IMG/VR virus record: IMGVR_UViG_3300010296_000023
Coordinates: 1 to 37,292 of that record
Origin: a virus
Direction: 5' to 3' (one strand)
DNA: 37,292 nt
Position numbers and translations under genes: made by a program
In this document: positions 1-7,195 of the stretch, piece by piece
Layout: every line of letters begins with the position of its first letter
Numbering within the stretch: position 1 is the stretch's first letter
Notes under the pieces: generated by a model
What the model was told of the DNA's origin: nothing
What the model saw: the letters and a program-made list of their open reading frames with translations, nothing else
Databases searched by the model: none

Positions 1-228
1 ATTTATTCCCTTTTCTGCTTCCTTTGGAGATGCACCTTCACCACCACCGCCACCAGAAGTTCCACCCTCACGTTTTTGTTCTGCTAGTTCACGTAAGAGT
101 TTTTCTTGGATACCATATAATTTTTTAAATTCATCTCTCAGCCCATTTACACCACGTGCAATGACCTCATCCACTTTTAATTGTGAACTGAGTTTGGTAC
201 TGACGTCATTTAAGGTTGCTTCTGCCAT
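1..228 (-). CDS. N-terminus of a probable tape measure protein (partial, runs off left edge)
   Basis: The minus strand reads 76 open codons from an ATG at 228 to the window edge, so this is the start of a longer gene. The visible part begins MAEATLNDVSTKLSSQ, is predicted helical and charged, and then enters a glycine-rich linker (TSGGGGGEGAS, about residues 57-67). A ribosome-binding site, CAGGGA, lies about 9 bases before the ATG, and the stop of the upstream 57-codon frame is one base away. There is no direct homology signal in this short piece. The tape measure call rests on position: in tailed phages the gene just after the frameshifted tail-assembly-chaperone pair is normally the tape measure, and a helical N-terminus fits. 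It could instead be another hub or tail protein. Confidence 0.5.
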   Translation of the reverse strand, partial: MAEATLNDVSTKLSSQLKVDEVIARGVNGLRDEFKKLYGIQEKLLRELAEQKREGGTSGGGGGEGASPKEAEKGIN

Positions 229-229
229 T

Positions 230-403
230 TTAATATCCCTGCGCAGTTTGTTCTTGCTGCTGTTTTTCCTTCTGTTCCTTCAGGTGTTGGACAAGCATAG
301 TGAGATATATTTCCCTCTCCCATGGCATCTGATAATCAAGTTCGGATAACGAATAATTGTGATGCTGCATTAATGAAAAATTTGTTCTGTAAAAATTTTC
401 CAT
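230..403 (-). CDS. Small tail-assembly-chaperone-like reading frame, probable -1 frameshift extension of gp26
   Basis: A 57-codon frame with the compact motif MPWEREIYLTMLVQHLK followed by a charged, Gln-rich tail. The pattern Met-Pro-Trp-Glu-x-Glu-Ile-Tyr is typical of the short second domain of tail assembly chaperones, which binds the tape measure. No purine-rich ribosome-binding site precedes its ATG at 403. The same frame stays open upstream across the end of gp26, with no stop between. That overlap contains a slippery run at 427-433, so the likely product is a gp26 fusion of about 302 residues, made by adding eight linker residues (LVCLSHEN) plus this frame. Independent translation from the ATG remains possible. 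It lies between gp26 and the probable tape measure gene, as expected for a G/GT-type chaperone pair. Confidence 0.72.
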   Translation of the reverse strand: MENFYRTNFSLMQHHNYSLSELDYQMPWEREIYLTMLVQHLKEQKEKQQQEQTAQGY

Positions 404-423
404 GTTTTCATGCGAGAGGCATA

Positions 424-1137
424 CTAGAAAAAATTGTCCATACCCTCCAGTAAAATTTTATTATCATGATTACACTGTTCACAAGTAAATTCCATATCAT
501 AACTTAATTTTGGAATATTTCCAATAAACTGTGCAATCTTTTCAAACTGTTCTGCATTTAAAGAATCCATAAAGGTCATTAATTCTTGCCTTGATTCATT
601 CTTTAAATCAATTCGTTCATCTTCTGTATATAATGTTTTCATACAGGACATAATTAAATTCATTGATGCCTCACTTGTTTTGGCATCATCATCAAATACA
701 CTTGTATTAGACATAAGATCACTATAAGTTGGATAGTGAAGTTCCATTGAAATATCTGGGGTAAGTTGTACCTTTTGAGGTTTAATATCACCAACCACTT
801 TGGATTGCATAATATCAACCTTTGTGTCGTTTTCACTATCACACTTTTGACATTTAACAACTAGTTCGGCAGTTTCACCAACCGACTTTGCCCTAATTCT
901 TGTAAAGATATAATCCACATCAAATGATGCCAAGGAACTAATATCAATATCCTCTTGTACACATGATCTAATTGTATCAGTAATTGCTCTAATAACCTGT
1001 CTTGGTTGATTTGATTCTCCTGCAAGAAGCAAGATTTTTTGTTCTTTGACCAGAAACGGTCTGTAATGAATAATTTCTCCAGATGATGGTAATTTAAGAT
1101 CATACCAAATAGTTTCATTCAAACGTGGCAGTGCCAT
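424..1137 (-). CDS. gp26: gp26-like baseplate hub assembly protein / tail assembly chaperone
   Basis: A 237-aa protein resembling the T4 baseplate hub assembly family (gp26/gp51-type). It begins MALPRLNETIWYDLKLPSSG, has a long acidic helical middle, and carries two Cys-x2-Cys pairs, KCQKC (near residue 98) and CEQC (near residue 219), which could together bind zinc. The start is supported by an AGGAG site at 1149-1145 overlapping the end of the upstream gene. These proteins assist hub or tail assembly and are not expected in the finished virion. The gene ends on a perfect slippery heptamer and is followed in the -1 frame by a short chaperone-like domain, which implies two products, gp26 and a longer fusion. 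It is similar in length to T4 gp26. Confidence 0.8.
   Translation of the reverse strand: MALPRLNETIWYDLKLPSSGEIIHYRPFLVKEQKILLLAGESNQPRQVIRAITDTIRSCVQEDIDISSLASFDVDYIFTRIRAKSVGETAELVVKCQKCDSENDTKVDIMQSKVVGDIKPQKVQLTPDISMELHYPTYSDLMSNTSVFDDDAKTSEASMNLIMSCMKTLYTEDERIDLKNESRQELMTFMDSLNAEQFEKIAQFIGNIPKLSYDMEFTCEQCNHDNKILLEGMDNFF
427..433 (-). other. Slippery heptamer for -1 programmed frameshift (T TTT TTC)
   Basis: On the minus strand gp26 ends GAC AAT TTT TTC TAG. The heptamer T TTT TTC is phased exactly as X XXY YYZ over its last two sense codons, immediately before the stop. A -1 slip re-pairs as TTT TTT and continues CTA GTA TGC into the frame of the 57-codon chaperone-like ORF. The heptamer and frame relation are directly visible. 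That it is used is inferred from the conserved frameshift of tail assembly chaperones in other tailed phages. Confidence 0.7.
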
Positions 1138-1147
1138 TATTTAACTC

Positions 1148-1813
1148 CTATCCTAAAAAGCCAGAAAGTGATCCTAAACTGGCGTCAAGTGAAAACAGTC
1201 CCTGATTATCCACAATCGGTGACCATTTTGTATATGTCATTTCAACTGTTAACTGCATTAATCCATCCGGATCATTAGTAAATTCAGTTTGCGTTATGTT
1301 CGTTGGGAATGCTTCTTCTAATAAAGCACTATAAACAGTTCCTTCTCCGATATTTACATTGAGATTAATCGGACCTGCACCAAACCGTTTATTGGTTATG
1401 GGTTTCCTTAATTGGTGAATTTTAATTTGTTTTGCATAATTATTAAAATATAATGCCTTACCTGTATTTTGAGCAACAGTTGAAGCATACCAAGTGTCAA
1501 AATATTTTCTTACACCATAATCATTTAACATAAGAAAGGTCATATTAACAGACCCTGCGCCAGAATATCCATATGCAACTTTACGCATCTGAACACCCAT
1601 TTTTTGATCCAATGTTAAAACAGTTTTGGGTGGAATACCTACACTTTGGCAAAGAACATTTAAATCGTTTCCACTCATTAAGTTTCTAACGGCGCTAAGG
1701 ATACCACCACCTCGTGGTCCAAAATCTGTTGGCAGTTCTATCATAAATTGGTTGGGTCTTGCCGTACCAAGTTTAAATGATATAGTGGATTTTAATTGAT
1801 CTATAGTTGCCAT
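1148..1813 (-). CDS. gp54: gp54-like baseplate tail tube initiator (tube-fold protein)
   Basis: A 221-aa protein starting MATIDQLKSTISFKLGTARP. The N-terminal pattern 'GTARPNQFMIELP' followed by beta-rich sequence with 'MTFLMLNDYGVRKYFDTWY' fits the tail-tube fold shared by T4 gp19, gp48 and gp54. In T4, gp54 sits on the hub and nucleates tube polymerisation. The start overlaps the upstream stop (TAATG). It is shorter than T4 gp54 and closer in size to a tube subunit. The assignment to gp54 rather than gp19 comes from its place among baseplate genes near gp48. A gp19-type tube protein is the main alternative. Confidence 0.62.
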   Translation of the reverse strand: MATIDQLKSTISFKLGTARPNQFMIELPTDFGPRGGGILSAVRNLMSGNDLNVLCQSVGIPPKTVLTLDQKMGVQMRKVAYGYSGAGSVNMTFLMLNDYGVRKYFDTWYASTVAQNTGKALYFNNYAKQIKIHQLRKPITNKRFGAGPINLNVNIGEGTVYSALLEEAFPTNITQTEFTNDPDGLMQLTVEMTYTKWSPIVDNQGLFSLDASLGSLSGFLG

Positions 1814-2409
1814 TAAATCATCTCTCTAGATTGTTTGTAAACCTGTCTGCCACTCATTTTGGCCCAATCTGCTGTTGGTAAGAATGTAGCGATTTCCCAC
1901 TCGGTTGGTGATACTCTAGCCAGACGTGATTTTACGTGAGCAAAAAGATAGTGTTTAAAACAAGGTTTATAATATCTTGTTGTGCCCAATTTTTTCATTA
2001 AATTATATTGAGATTTAAATCTTGTTGTATCATCAAATTTGGTATTGTTTGTCATACCCATAAGTGCATCTAAAAATTTGGCTCTCAATATTGGAGAAAG
2101 ATAGTGTAAGTTCATTCCATAGAATCCACCTTCAGCGGGCCCTACAATAATTGCCAATGGAAACCTATCATAAACGGGTAGTGTTTCCTTACCTTTTGGA
2201 TCATAGAAAAACATATTCATTGAGCCTATTAGAGGTTGTGATTTATTCACAAGCTTTACCTCGTCAGCACCCATTAATTCTCTACGGTTTACCCTTCTTA
2301 TTGAGTGAATTCTTCTACGAAACCATGCTCGAGATTCATCAGTGCGTGGATTAATACCTGCACGAAAGGCTTCTAATTCTAAATTTTTAAAAAGGTTAGC
2401 ATCATTCAT
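1813..2409 (-). CDS. Unrecognised basic virion-assembly protein in the T4 gp2 position
   Basis: A 198-aa protein of unknown function. The N-terminal third is very Arg-rich (AWFRRRIHSIRRVNRREL, about residues 28-45), which suggests nucleic-acid contact. Then come 'FFYDPKGKETLPVYDRFPL' (about residues 67-85) and 'GFYGMNLHYLSP' (about 95-106), which look like a conserved core of a small phage family. In T4 the head-finishing genes run 2-4-53, with gp2 protecting DNA ends beside gp4. The adjacency to a clear gp4 makes a gp2-like role possible, but I cannot show similarity to gp2. A T4 late-promoter box lies immediately upstream at 2422-2415, so close that its transcript would begin at or next to the ATG. 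Confidence 0.5.
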   Translation of the reverse strand: MNDANLFKNLELEAFRAGINPRTDESRAWFRRRIHSIRRVNRRELMGADEVKLVNKSQPLIGSMNMFFYDPKGKETLPVYDRFPLAIIVGPAEGGFYGMNLHYLSPILRAKFLDALMGMTNNTKFDDTTRFKSQYNLMKKLGTTRYYKPCFKHYLFAHVKSRLARVSPTEWEIATFLPTADWAKMSGRQVYKQSREMI

Positions 2410-2414
2410 ACCAT

Positions 2415-2422
2415 TATTTATA
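2415..2422 (-). promoter_or_regulatory. T4-type late promoter box (TATAAATA), minus strand
   Basis: An exact TATAAATA on the minus strand between the gp4 stop (2425-2423) and the ATG at 2409. T4 late promoters start about six bases after this box, which here falls on the A of the ATG, implying a leaderless message. The octamer is expected several times by chance in 37 kb of AT-rich DNA, so its intergenic position is the main support. Confidence 0.5.
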
Positions 2423-2908
2423 TCACTTTTTCTTCTTTTTGCGATATGGTTTCAAGGGTTTCAATGGTTTAAGTTTCTTTAAAATGTTCATACTGTATAG
2501 TGTTTCCTCTGTCCATATCTGAAATTCCCAACCTCTATCCTTTGCATAACTATTTGCTGCTTCCCACTTATTCATATTTTTGACATATGTCATTGCCTCT
2601 CCGATATACCGTTTTGATTTATCAGGACGTTTGGGTGGTGCAGTCTCTTTATCTGGTTTTATTTCCACAAGGATTGTTTTATTATCGTTAAATGTAATTT
2701 TTAAATCCACAAAATATCGATGCATTCTTTTATCAATATCCCAACGATATGGTATAACAACTTCCTCTGAGGACCACTTTACCACACTAGGATTGGAATC
2801 ACACCACATAAAACAGGCTTTTTCCCATGATGATCTATAGGTAATCTTATCTGGATCACCTTGATATTTCTTAATGTTCTTTACTCTATATTTGCCAGAA
2901 TATGCCAT
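2423..2908 (-). CDS. gp4: gp4-like head completion protein (PD-(D/E)XK nuclease fold)
   Basis: A 161-aa protein that closely follows T4 gp4 (gp50/65): start MAYSGKYRVKN, then 'YQGDPDKITYRSSWE', 'WSSEEVVIPYR', 'MHRYFVDL', 'ILVEIKPDKETAPP' and 'YIGEAMTYVKNMNKWEAA'. The order FVDL..VEIKP is the D...ExK core of a restriction-endonuclease-like fold, as in TnsA-type nucleases. T4 gp4 acts in head completion before tail joining. The C-terminus is a strongly basic tail with 'LKPLKPLKP' and six lysines after Arg. It is the first minus-strand gene after the divergent gap 2909-2956, where a one-mismatch late box (AATAAATA, 2945-2938) points towards it. Length is close to T4 gp4. Confidence 0.9.
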   Translation of the reverse strand: MAYSGKYRVKNIKKYQGDPDKITYRSSWEKACFMWCDSNPSVVKWSSEEVVIPYRWDIDKRMHRYFVDLKITFNDNKTILVEIKPDKETAPPKRPDKSKRYIGEAMTYVKNMNKWEAANSYAKDRGWEFQIWTEETLYSMNILKKLKPLKPLKPYRKKKKK

Positions 2909-2915
2909 AAAACAA

Positions 2916-2923
2916 TATAAATA
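2916..2923 (+). promoter_or_regulatory. T4-type late promoter box (TATAAATA) before gp48
   Basis: An exact TATAAATA in the divergent gap between gp4 and gp48. A start six bases downstream gives a leader of about 28 bases containing AAGGA (2946-2950) before the ATG at 2957. It probably drives the gp48-gp53-gp27-gp5 run of overlapping genes. Confidence 0.65.
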
Positions 2924-2956
2924 GGTTTATAAATTTCTATTTATTAAGGAAATAAA

Positions 2957-4153
2957 ATGTCTTATGATCCAATAGGCGCCAGTCAAACATCAAGGCCACC
3001 GGCAAATTCAGATGCTGATCAGTTTAATCGACCTAGAAATAATAATGTTACCCTCACTTCTAATCCAGAATATGGTGGATTAGAAACAATTTCATCAGAA
3101 CCGAAAAAAAGTAGAGGGGCAACTCAAATACTTAAATTTCCGGTCAATCGTGAGGATATGTACCCTGCACATATAGTATTTCACCCTTATAAAATTGATA
3201 CTGGTCTAGTAGATCAGGCACTTTCTTCCGTATTCAATAATCCTCTTGTTTCACAATATACGGCAAAGAATACATCTGAATCTGTAAACGATGAAGCACA
3301 AGCGGCCTCATTGGATCCATTTGGTGGTGCAGGTGAACCCACCAAAGTTGAAGTTGCAAAGGCGCAAGCACAGGCTGACAGAGATTTAATTTCTAAGGAA
3401 ATTACAGAAACCCAAAAAGAGATGGGAAGTAAAAAAACGGATCTACGTGCCTATCGTGATTTATCAAGACCGGCAATACAATTATTTTTCCCTCCACAAT
3501 TACAATATAATGATGCAGTAAACTATAACAGCGCAAACTTAGGTGCTGGTGGTATGACTGCACTGGCAGGATTAAATAGTGGGCAAAGTATTGGATCAGC
3601 ACTTGCATCAGGTTTGAGTGAAGGTATGGAAAGCATATTCAATCTTTCAAAAGGTACTTTATCACAGGAAGCGGCAAAGGTTGCGGCATCACGGATATCA
3701 TCAAAACTTCCAGCAGGTTATGCCGCGGCAGGTTCTACTGCCTTACAGACTGGTTTAAATCCTGGGACACGTTTATTATTTGATCAACCTCAAATGAGAT
3801 CATTTGCATTTTCCTTTAAACTAATTCCTACTTCACCACAAGAAGCAGATGTTATAAGAAAGATTGTTGAAAACTTTAGATTCCAAATGTATCCTCGTGA
3901 AATTGATTTAACACCTGGTATTCCTATTGGTTACGAATTTCCAAATATTTATAGAATAGAATTTGCATTTACGGGTGGTTCATTACGAATACCCAAAATA
4001 CAATACTGTTATCTTAAGGATGTCCAAGCGGCATATAATTCTACAAGTGGTGGTGTATTTTTTGAAGATGGTCACCCAACAGAAATAGATTTGAATCTTA
4101 CATTCCTAGAGTACAGAGCATTAAGTAAGAGAGATATCGAGGCAGGATTCTAA
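2957..4153 (+). CDS. gp48: gp48-like baseplate tail tube cap
   Basis: A 398-aa protein. The N-terminus is disordered and Asn/Ser/Pro-rich. From about residue 55 comes 'ILKFPVNREDMYPAHIVFHP'. A long Gln/Lys-rich helical stretch (about 120-165) precedes 'AIQLFFPPQLQYNDAVNY', and the C-terminal half has 'FAFSFKLIPTSPQEADVI' and 'FEDGHPTEIDLNLTFLEY', the beta-rich tube-fold ending seen in T4-like gp48. In T4, gp48 caps the baseplate hub and, with gp54, seats the first tube ring. Length is near T4 gp48. The start has an AAGGA site eight bases upstream, and its stop overlaps the gp53 start. Confidence 0.82.
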   Translation: MSYDPIGASQTSRPPANSDADQFNRPRNNNVTLTSNPEYGGLETISSEPKKSRGATQILKFPVNREDMYPAHIVFHPYKIDTGLVDQALSSVFNNPLVSQYTAKNTSESVNDEAQAASLDPFGGAGEPTKVEVAKAQAQADRDLISKEITETQKEMGSKKTDLRAYRDLSRPAIQLFFPPQLQYNDAVNYNSANLGAGGMTALAGLNSGQSIGSALASGLSEGMESIFNLSKGTLSQEAAKVAASRISSKLPAGYAAAGSTALQTGLNPGTRLLFDQPQMRSFAFSFKLIPTSPQEADVIRKIVENFRFQMYPREIDLTPGIPIGYEFPNIYRIEFAFTGGSLRIPKIQYCYLKDVQAAYNSTSGGVFFEDGHPTEIDLNLTFLEYRALSKRDIEAGF

Positions 4154-4926
4154 TGGACTTTTTCAAAAATTATAGAAAAACAGGATATACCTTTGGTGAT
4201 GATTTCGAAAAACTTGGTGGCGCTGGCCGCCAAATAGAATACGTAAGAGACCTTACCCAATATGTTGATATAGTGGATCAGGTAAGGGAAGGTATTCACT
4301 TTTATGAACCATACAACATTATTGAAGGTGAAAGGCCTGATCAGGTATCTCAATTCCTATACGAAACACCCACGTACCATTGGACATTTTATATGATGAA
4401 TGATTCTCTTCGTTCACATGGATGGCCATTAACATATCCTCAAATGGAAAAGAAAATACAAACAGATTTTCCTCATCAGTATATTTACGTTCGTGCCGAT
4501 ATTTCAAATATATTTTTACAGAACGAATTTGTAACTGGGGTATTATCTGGAACCCGTGGTAAAATTGTTAAAAGAGATATTGATCATGGTATTATAGTGG
4601 TTGATACATTTGCATATAAAAATGCCGGACGGGCAAATACTTTTAGGCAAGGTGAAGCGATAACTTGTACAGGTGGTCCGGCAAATACAGCAACACTGAC
4701 AATTGTTGGAACTGGTAATGAATTTAATGCCACACATCACTATGAAGATGCTGAAGGTAATTATGTGGACGTGGATCCTACATCACCTGCGCCTGCGCTT
4801 TATAATGAAATAACTATTGCCGATAGATATCATGAAATAAATAACTCATTAAAACAAATCAAGGTGATAAAACCTAATCAAATAATCCAAATTGCCAGCG
4901 CATTTAAAAGAGCATTAACGTCATAA
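4153..4926 (+). CDS. gp53: gp53-like baseplate wedge protein
   Basis: A 257-aa protein with typical gp53 landmarks: 'IEYVRDLTQYVDIVDQ' near residue 28, then 'YEPYNIIEGERPDQVSQFLY' (about 52-71) and 'YHWTFYMMNDSL', followed by 'GWPLTYPQMEKKI'. The central part (about 115-200) is beta-rich with repeated 'GTRGKIV' and 'FRQGEAITCTGG' turns, a common small-barrel insertion in marine baseplate proteins. T4 gp53 is a wedge subunit linking wedges to one another around the hub. It is somewhat longer than T4 gp53, and the insertion accounts for the difference. The start overlaps the gp48 stop and the stop overlaps the next ATG, so translation is coupled. Confidence 0.88.
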   Translation: MDFFKNYRKTGYTFGDDFEKLGGAGRQIEYVRDLTQYVDIVDQVREGIHFYEPYNIIEGERPDQVSQFLYETPTYHWTFYMMNDSLRSHGWPLTYPQMEKKIQTDFPHQYIYVRADISNIFLQNEFVTGVLSGTRGKIVKRDIDHGIIVVDTFAYKNAGRANTFRQGEAITCTGGPANTATLTIVGTGNEFNATHHYEDAEGNYVDVDPTSPAPALYNEITIADRYHEINNSLKQIKVIKPNQIIQIASAFKRALTS

Positions 4927-6251
4927 TGGCCGAACCAAGTAAAAAATATGTCCTTGATAGTGTGCTGATATATTCATCACGCTCAACTATTCCAGTAGAA
5001 GTGGCAAATCTTGTTAGTGATTTGGATATCTTTGAGCATCTGGATTCTCCATTTTTAACTGCCCAATTGGCATTTATGGATGAATCAAGACTTATGGATA
5101 GACTTGATTTACAAGGTGCTGAATTTGTTGAAATAAAAATTAAACCAGCCCTACAAGCAGAACCAGTTATCACAAAACGATTTGTAATTGAAACAATAAT
5201 TGATTCACAAAAGGTCAACCAAACTGGCGAATTTATTATTCTGAGTCTATATGAGGATATTCTTTTTAAATCAAATTATAAGAATGTTAATAAATCTTAT
5301 TCCGGTAACCCTTTTGAAATTATACAGAAAATTTCATCTGAATTTTTAGATAAAAAAGTAGTTCAGGCCGGGGAGGCAACATTTCAAAATAATATGAAAC
5401 TAATTGTTCCTAATCTTGATCCATTAAAAGCAATGGCATGGATAAAAAATAGAATGACCACTGCTGATGGTGTGCCTGATTTTATCTTTTCAACTCTTGG
5501 TCTTGATTCTCTTGTAGTAAATGATCTTATGTCAATGGCTGATCAGGAACCTATTAATTCAGCAAAACCTTTTATGTATGCAGCAACTCCTAATTTAGCA
5601 GAAGAAAAAAGAATCGGAAATAATTATCTGCCTATTTTAAGTTATAATGAAGGCGATAAGGAAAATATGTTTGAAATGATCAAAAATGGTGTTATAGGTG
5701 CTGAATACCAATTCTATGATGCATTTACATCAAAGATTCACAGTCATAAATTAAATTATAAAAAAGATGTTACTGACGTTCTTCCTAAAACACGTGATAA
5801 GGATTTTAATTTTGCTGAATATGAAATTGATGGTGAAGTTTTAAATGAAATACAATCACAAAGAATTACCCAAATAGGAAGTGCTGGTGTATATAATAAT
5901 GGCCTAAATTCTTTTAAATCATATAATGAAGAAAAGAATTCAACTGATTATGCAAAAAAGGTTATTGGTAATGTGATGAAGGAACACTTATTAAAGGCAC
6001 CAATCACAATTAGGGTATCTGGTGTTGGTTTCCTTAATCCACAAAACAATATGACAATTGGTAATACACTTCGTATTTACTTTTTGCAAAATAAACCGGC
6101 CGAATCAAAAAATACCAATAATTGGGATATGAAAAGATCCGGTGATTATTTAATGTATGCAACAAAACACTCATTTACTACTGAAAGATATGATATTAGT
6201 ATTACGTGTGCAAAGATGAAAAACTTTACAAGTGAGGCAGCAATCGTATGA
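4926..6251 (+). CDS. gp27: gp27-like baseplate central hub protein
   Basis: A 441-aa protein identified from its opening and its place. 'DIFEHLDSPFLTAQLAFMDE' (about residues 36-55) followed by 'RFVIETIIDSQK' and 'LSLYEDILF' resembles the first tube-like domain of gp27/VgrG hub proteins. The region 'FEIIQKISSEFLDKKV' and 'KAMAWIKNRM' fits the second part, and the C-terminus 'GDYLMYATKHSFTTERYDIS' is typical of hub proteins. In T4, a gp27 trimer joins the tail tube to the gp5 spike. The gene is immediately followed (ATGA overlap) by the OB-fold/lysozyme gp5, the expected partner. It is slightly longer than T4 gp27. Confidence 0.8.
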   Translation: MAEPSKKYVLDSVLIYSSRSTIPVEVANLVSDLDIFEHLDSPFLTAQLAFMDESRLMDRLDLQGAEFVEIKIKPALQAEPVITKRFVIETIIDSQKVNQTGEFIILSLYEDILFKSNYKNVNKSYSGNPFEIIQKISSEFLDKKVVQAGEATFQNNMKLIVPNLDPLKAMAWIKNRMTTADGVPDFIFSTLGLDSLVVNDLMSMADQEPINSAKPFMYAATPNLAEEKRIGNNYLPILSYNEGDKENMFEMIKNGVIGAEYQFYDAFTSKIHSHKLNYKKDVTDVLPKTRDKDFNFAEYEIDGEVLNEIQSQRITQIGSAGVYNNGLNSFKSYNEEKNSTDYAKKVIGNVMKEHLLKAPITIRVSGVGFLNPQNNMTIGNTLRIYFLQNKPAESKNTNNWDMKRSGDYLMYATKHSFTTERYDISITCAKMKNFTSEAAIV

Positions 6252-7195
6252 TACCTTCAAACACTCCATTTTATGGTGATCAAACCCGTTGGTTTGTTGG
6301 TAGGGTTATTAGTATCAATGACCCACTTGAAATGGGTAGAGTAAAAGTTCGTATTGTAGGTATTCATGATAATCGCGAGATTCGTGATGGTGACTTGCCA
6401 TGGGCACAAGTTGTTGTGCCTGTTACAGAAGGTGGTAGTTCAGGACTTGGTGCAAGTACAGGTATCAAAGAACAAGCACAAGTTTTTGGTGTATTCCTTG
6501 ATGGTGTTCATTCACAGTTACCACTTGTTGTAGGATCAATGCCAAAGTTTGAAGCCGATATTGATCCATTATCAAATATACACCAACCTGATATTCCAAG
6601 TCATTTGGATCCAGCAATTAATAAAAATCTTTTGCCCCCTGAAGAAGTGGATGCTGAAAATTTATATGGTGATACAAATATTGAAAAGGCATTTAACTTT
6701 TTAATTACAAAGGAAGGTTGTAATTTATCTCCTATGGCAGCTGCAGGAGTAATTGGAAATTTTTGTGAAGAGTCTGGAGCAAATGCCAATCGCGGGGATA
6801 TAAACCCTGTTGCAATTTCCGGTATTCCTGGGGAAAATTCATTTGGTATTGCGCAATGGAATCCAGCACCTGCTGCAGGTAACAGACTTGGTGCACTACA
6901 GGAATTTGCGGCATCTTGCAATTTAACATATACAAGTTTATATGCACAACTATTATGGACTCGTAAAGAACTTACAACACTTCCATACCTTGGATACGCG
7001 CAATTAAAAAGAGCAGAAACTCCAAAGGAAGCAGCACTTATTTTTATGAGAAAATTTGAAAGACCTGGTTATCAAACCAAAAAGGTTTCTGATGTTGAAG
7101 AAAAGAAAATCGTTGGTGATGATGGTCAATATAAAAGACTTGGCGAAGAAGAACGTATCGAGTTTGCCGAAGAAATATTTAGGAAGTTTGAATAA
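6248..7195 (+). CDS. gp5: gp5-like hub protein: OB fold plus phage tail lysozyme domain, no needle
   Basis: A 315-aa protein in two parts. Residues about 10-100 form the gp5/VgrG OB fold: 'RWFVGRVISINDPLEMGRVK' then 'DLPWAQVVVP' and 'FGVFLDGVHSQLPLVVGSMP'. Residues about 150-300 match the phage tail lysozyme type: 'AAAGVIGNFCEESGANAN', 'SFGIAQWNP', 'RLGALQEFA' and 'RKFERPGY'. E175 in the E-S-G motif is the likely catalytic acid. It would cut peptidoglycan as the spike passes the periplasm. T4 gp5 carries OB fold, lysozyme and beta-helix needle in one precursor that is cleaved. Here the ORF ends after the lysozyme, and a needle protein is encoded separately at 9420. The lysozyme type also differs from the T4 lysozyme fold. 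Confidence 0.85.
   Translation: MIPSNTPFYGDQTRWFVGRVISINDPLEMGRVKVRIVGIHDNREIRDGDLPWAQVVVPVTEGGSSGLGASTGIKEQAQVFGVFLDGVHSQLPLVVGSMPKFEADIDPLSNIHQPDIPSHLDPAINKNLLPPEEVDAENLYGDTNIEKAFNFLITKEGCNLSPMAAAGVIGNFCEESGANANRGDINPVAISGIPGENSFGIAQWNPAPAAGNRLGALQEFAASCNLTYTSLYAQLLWTRKELTTLPYLGYAQLKRAETPKEAALIFMRKFERPGYQTKKVSDVEEKKIVGDDGQYKRLGEEERIEFAEEIFRKFE

Noticed and set aside
161-349. Plus-strand ORF of 62 codons with a Leu/Phe-rich middle resembling a membrane segment
   Set aside because: It lies antisense to the tape-measure start and the 57-codon chaperone frame, which have better coding evidence; the hydrophobicity is a by-product of the charged Gln/Lys-rich opposite strand.
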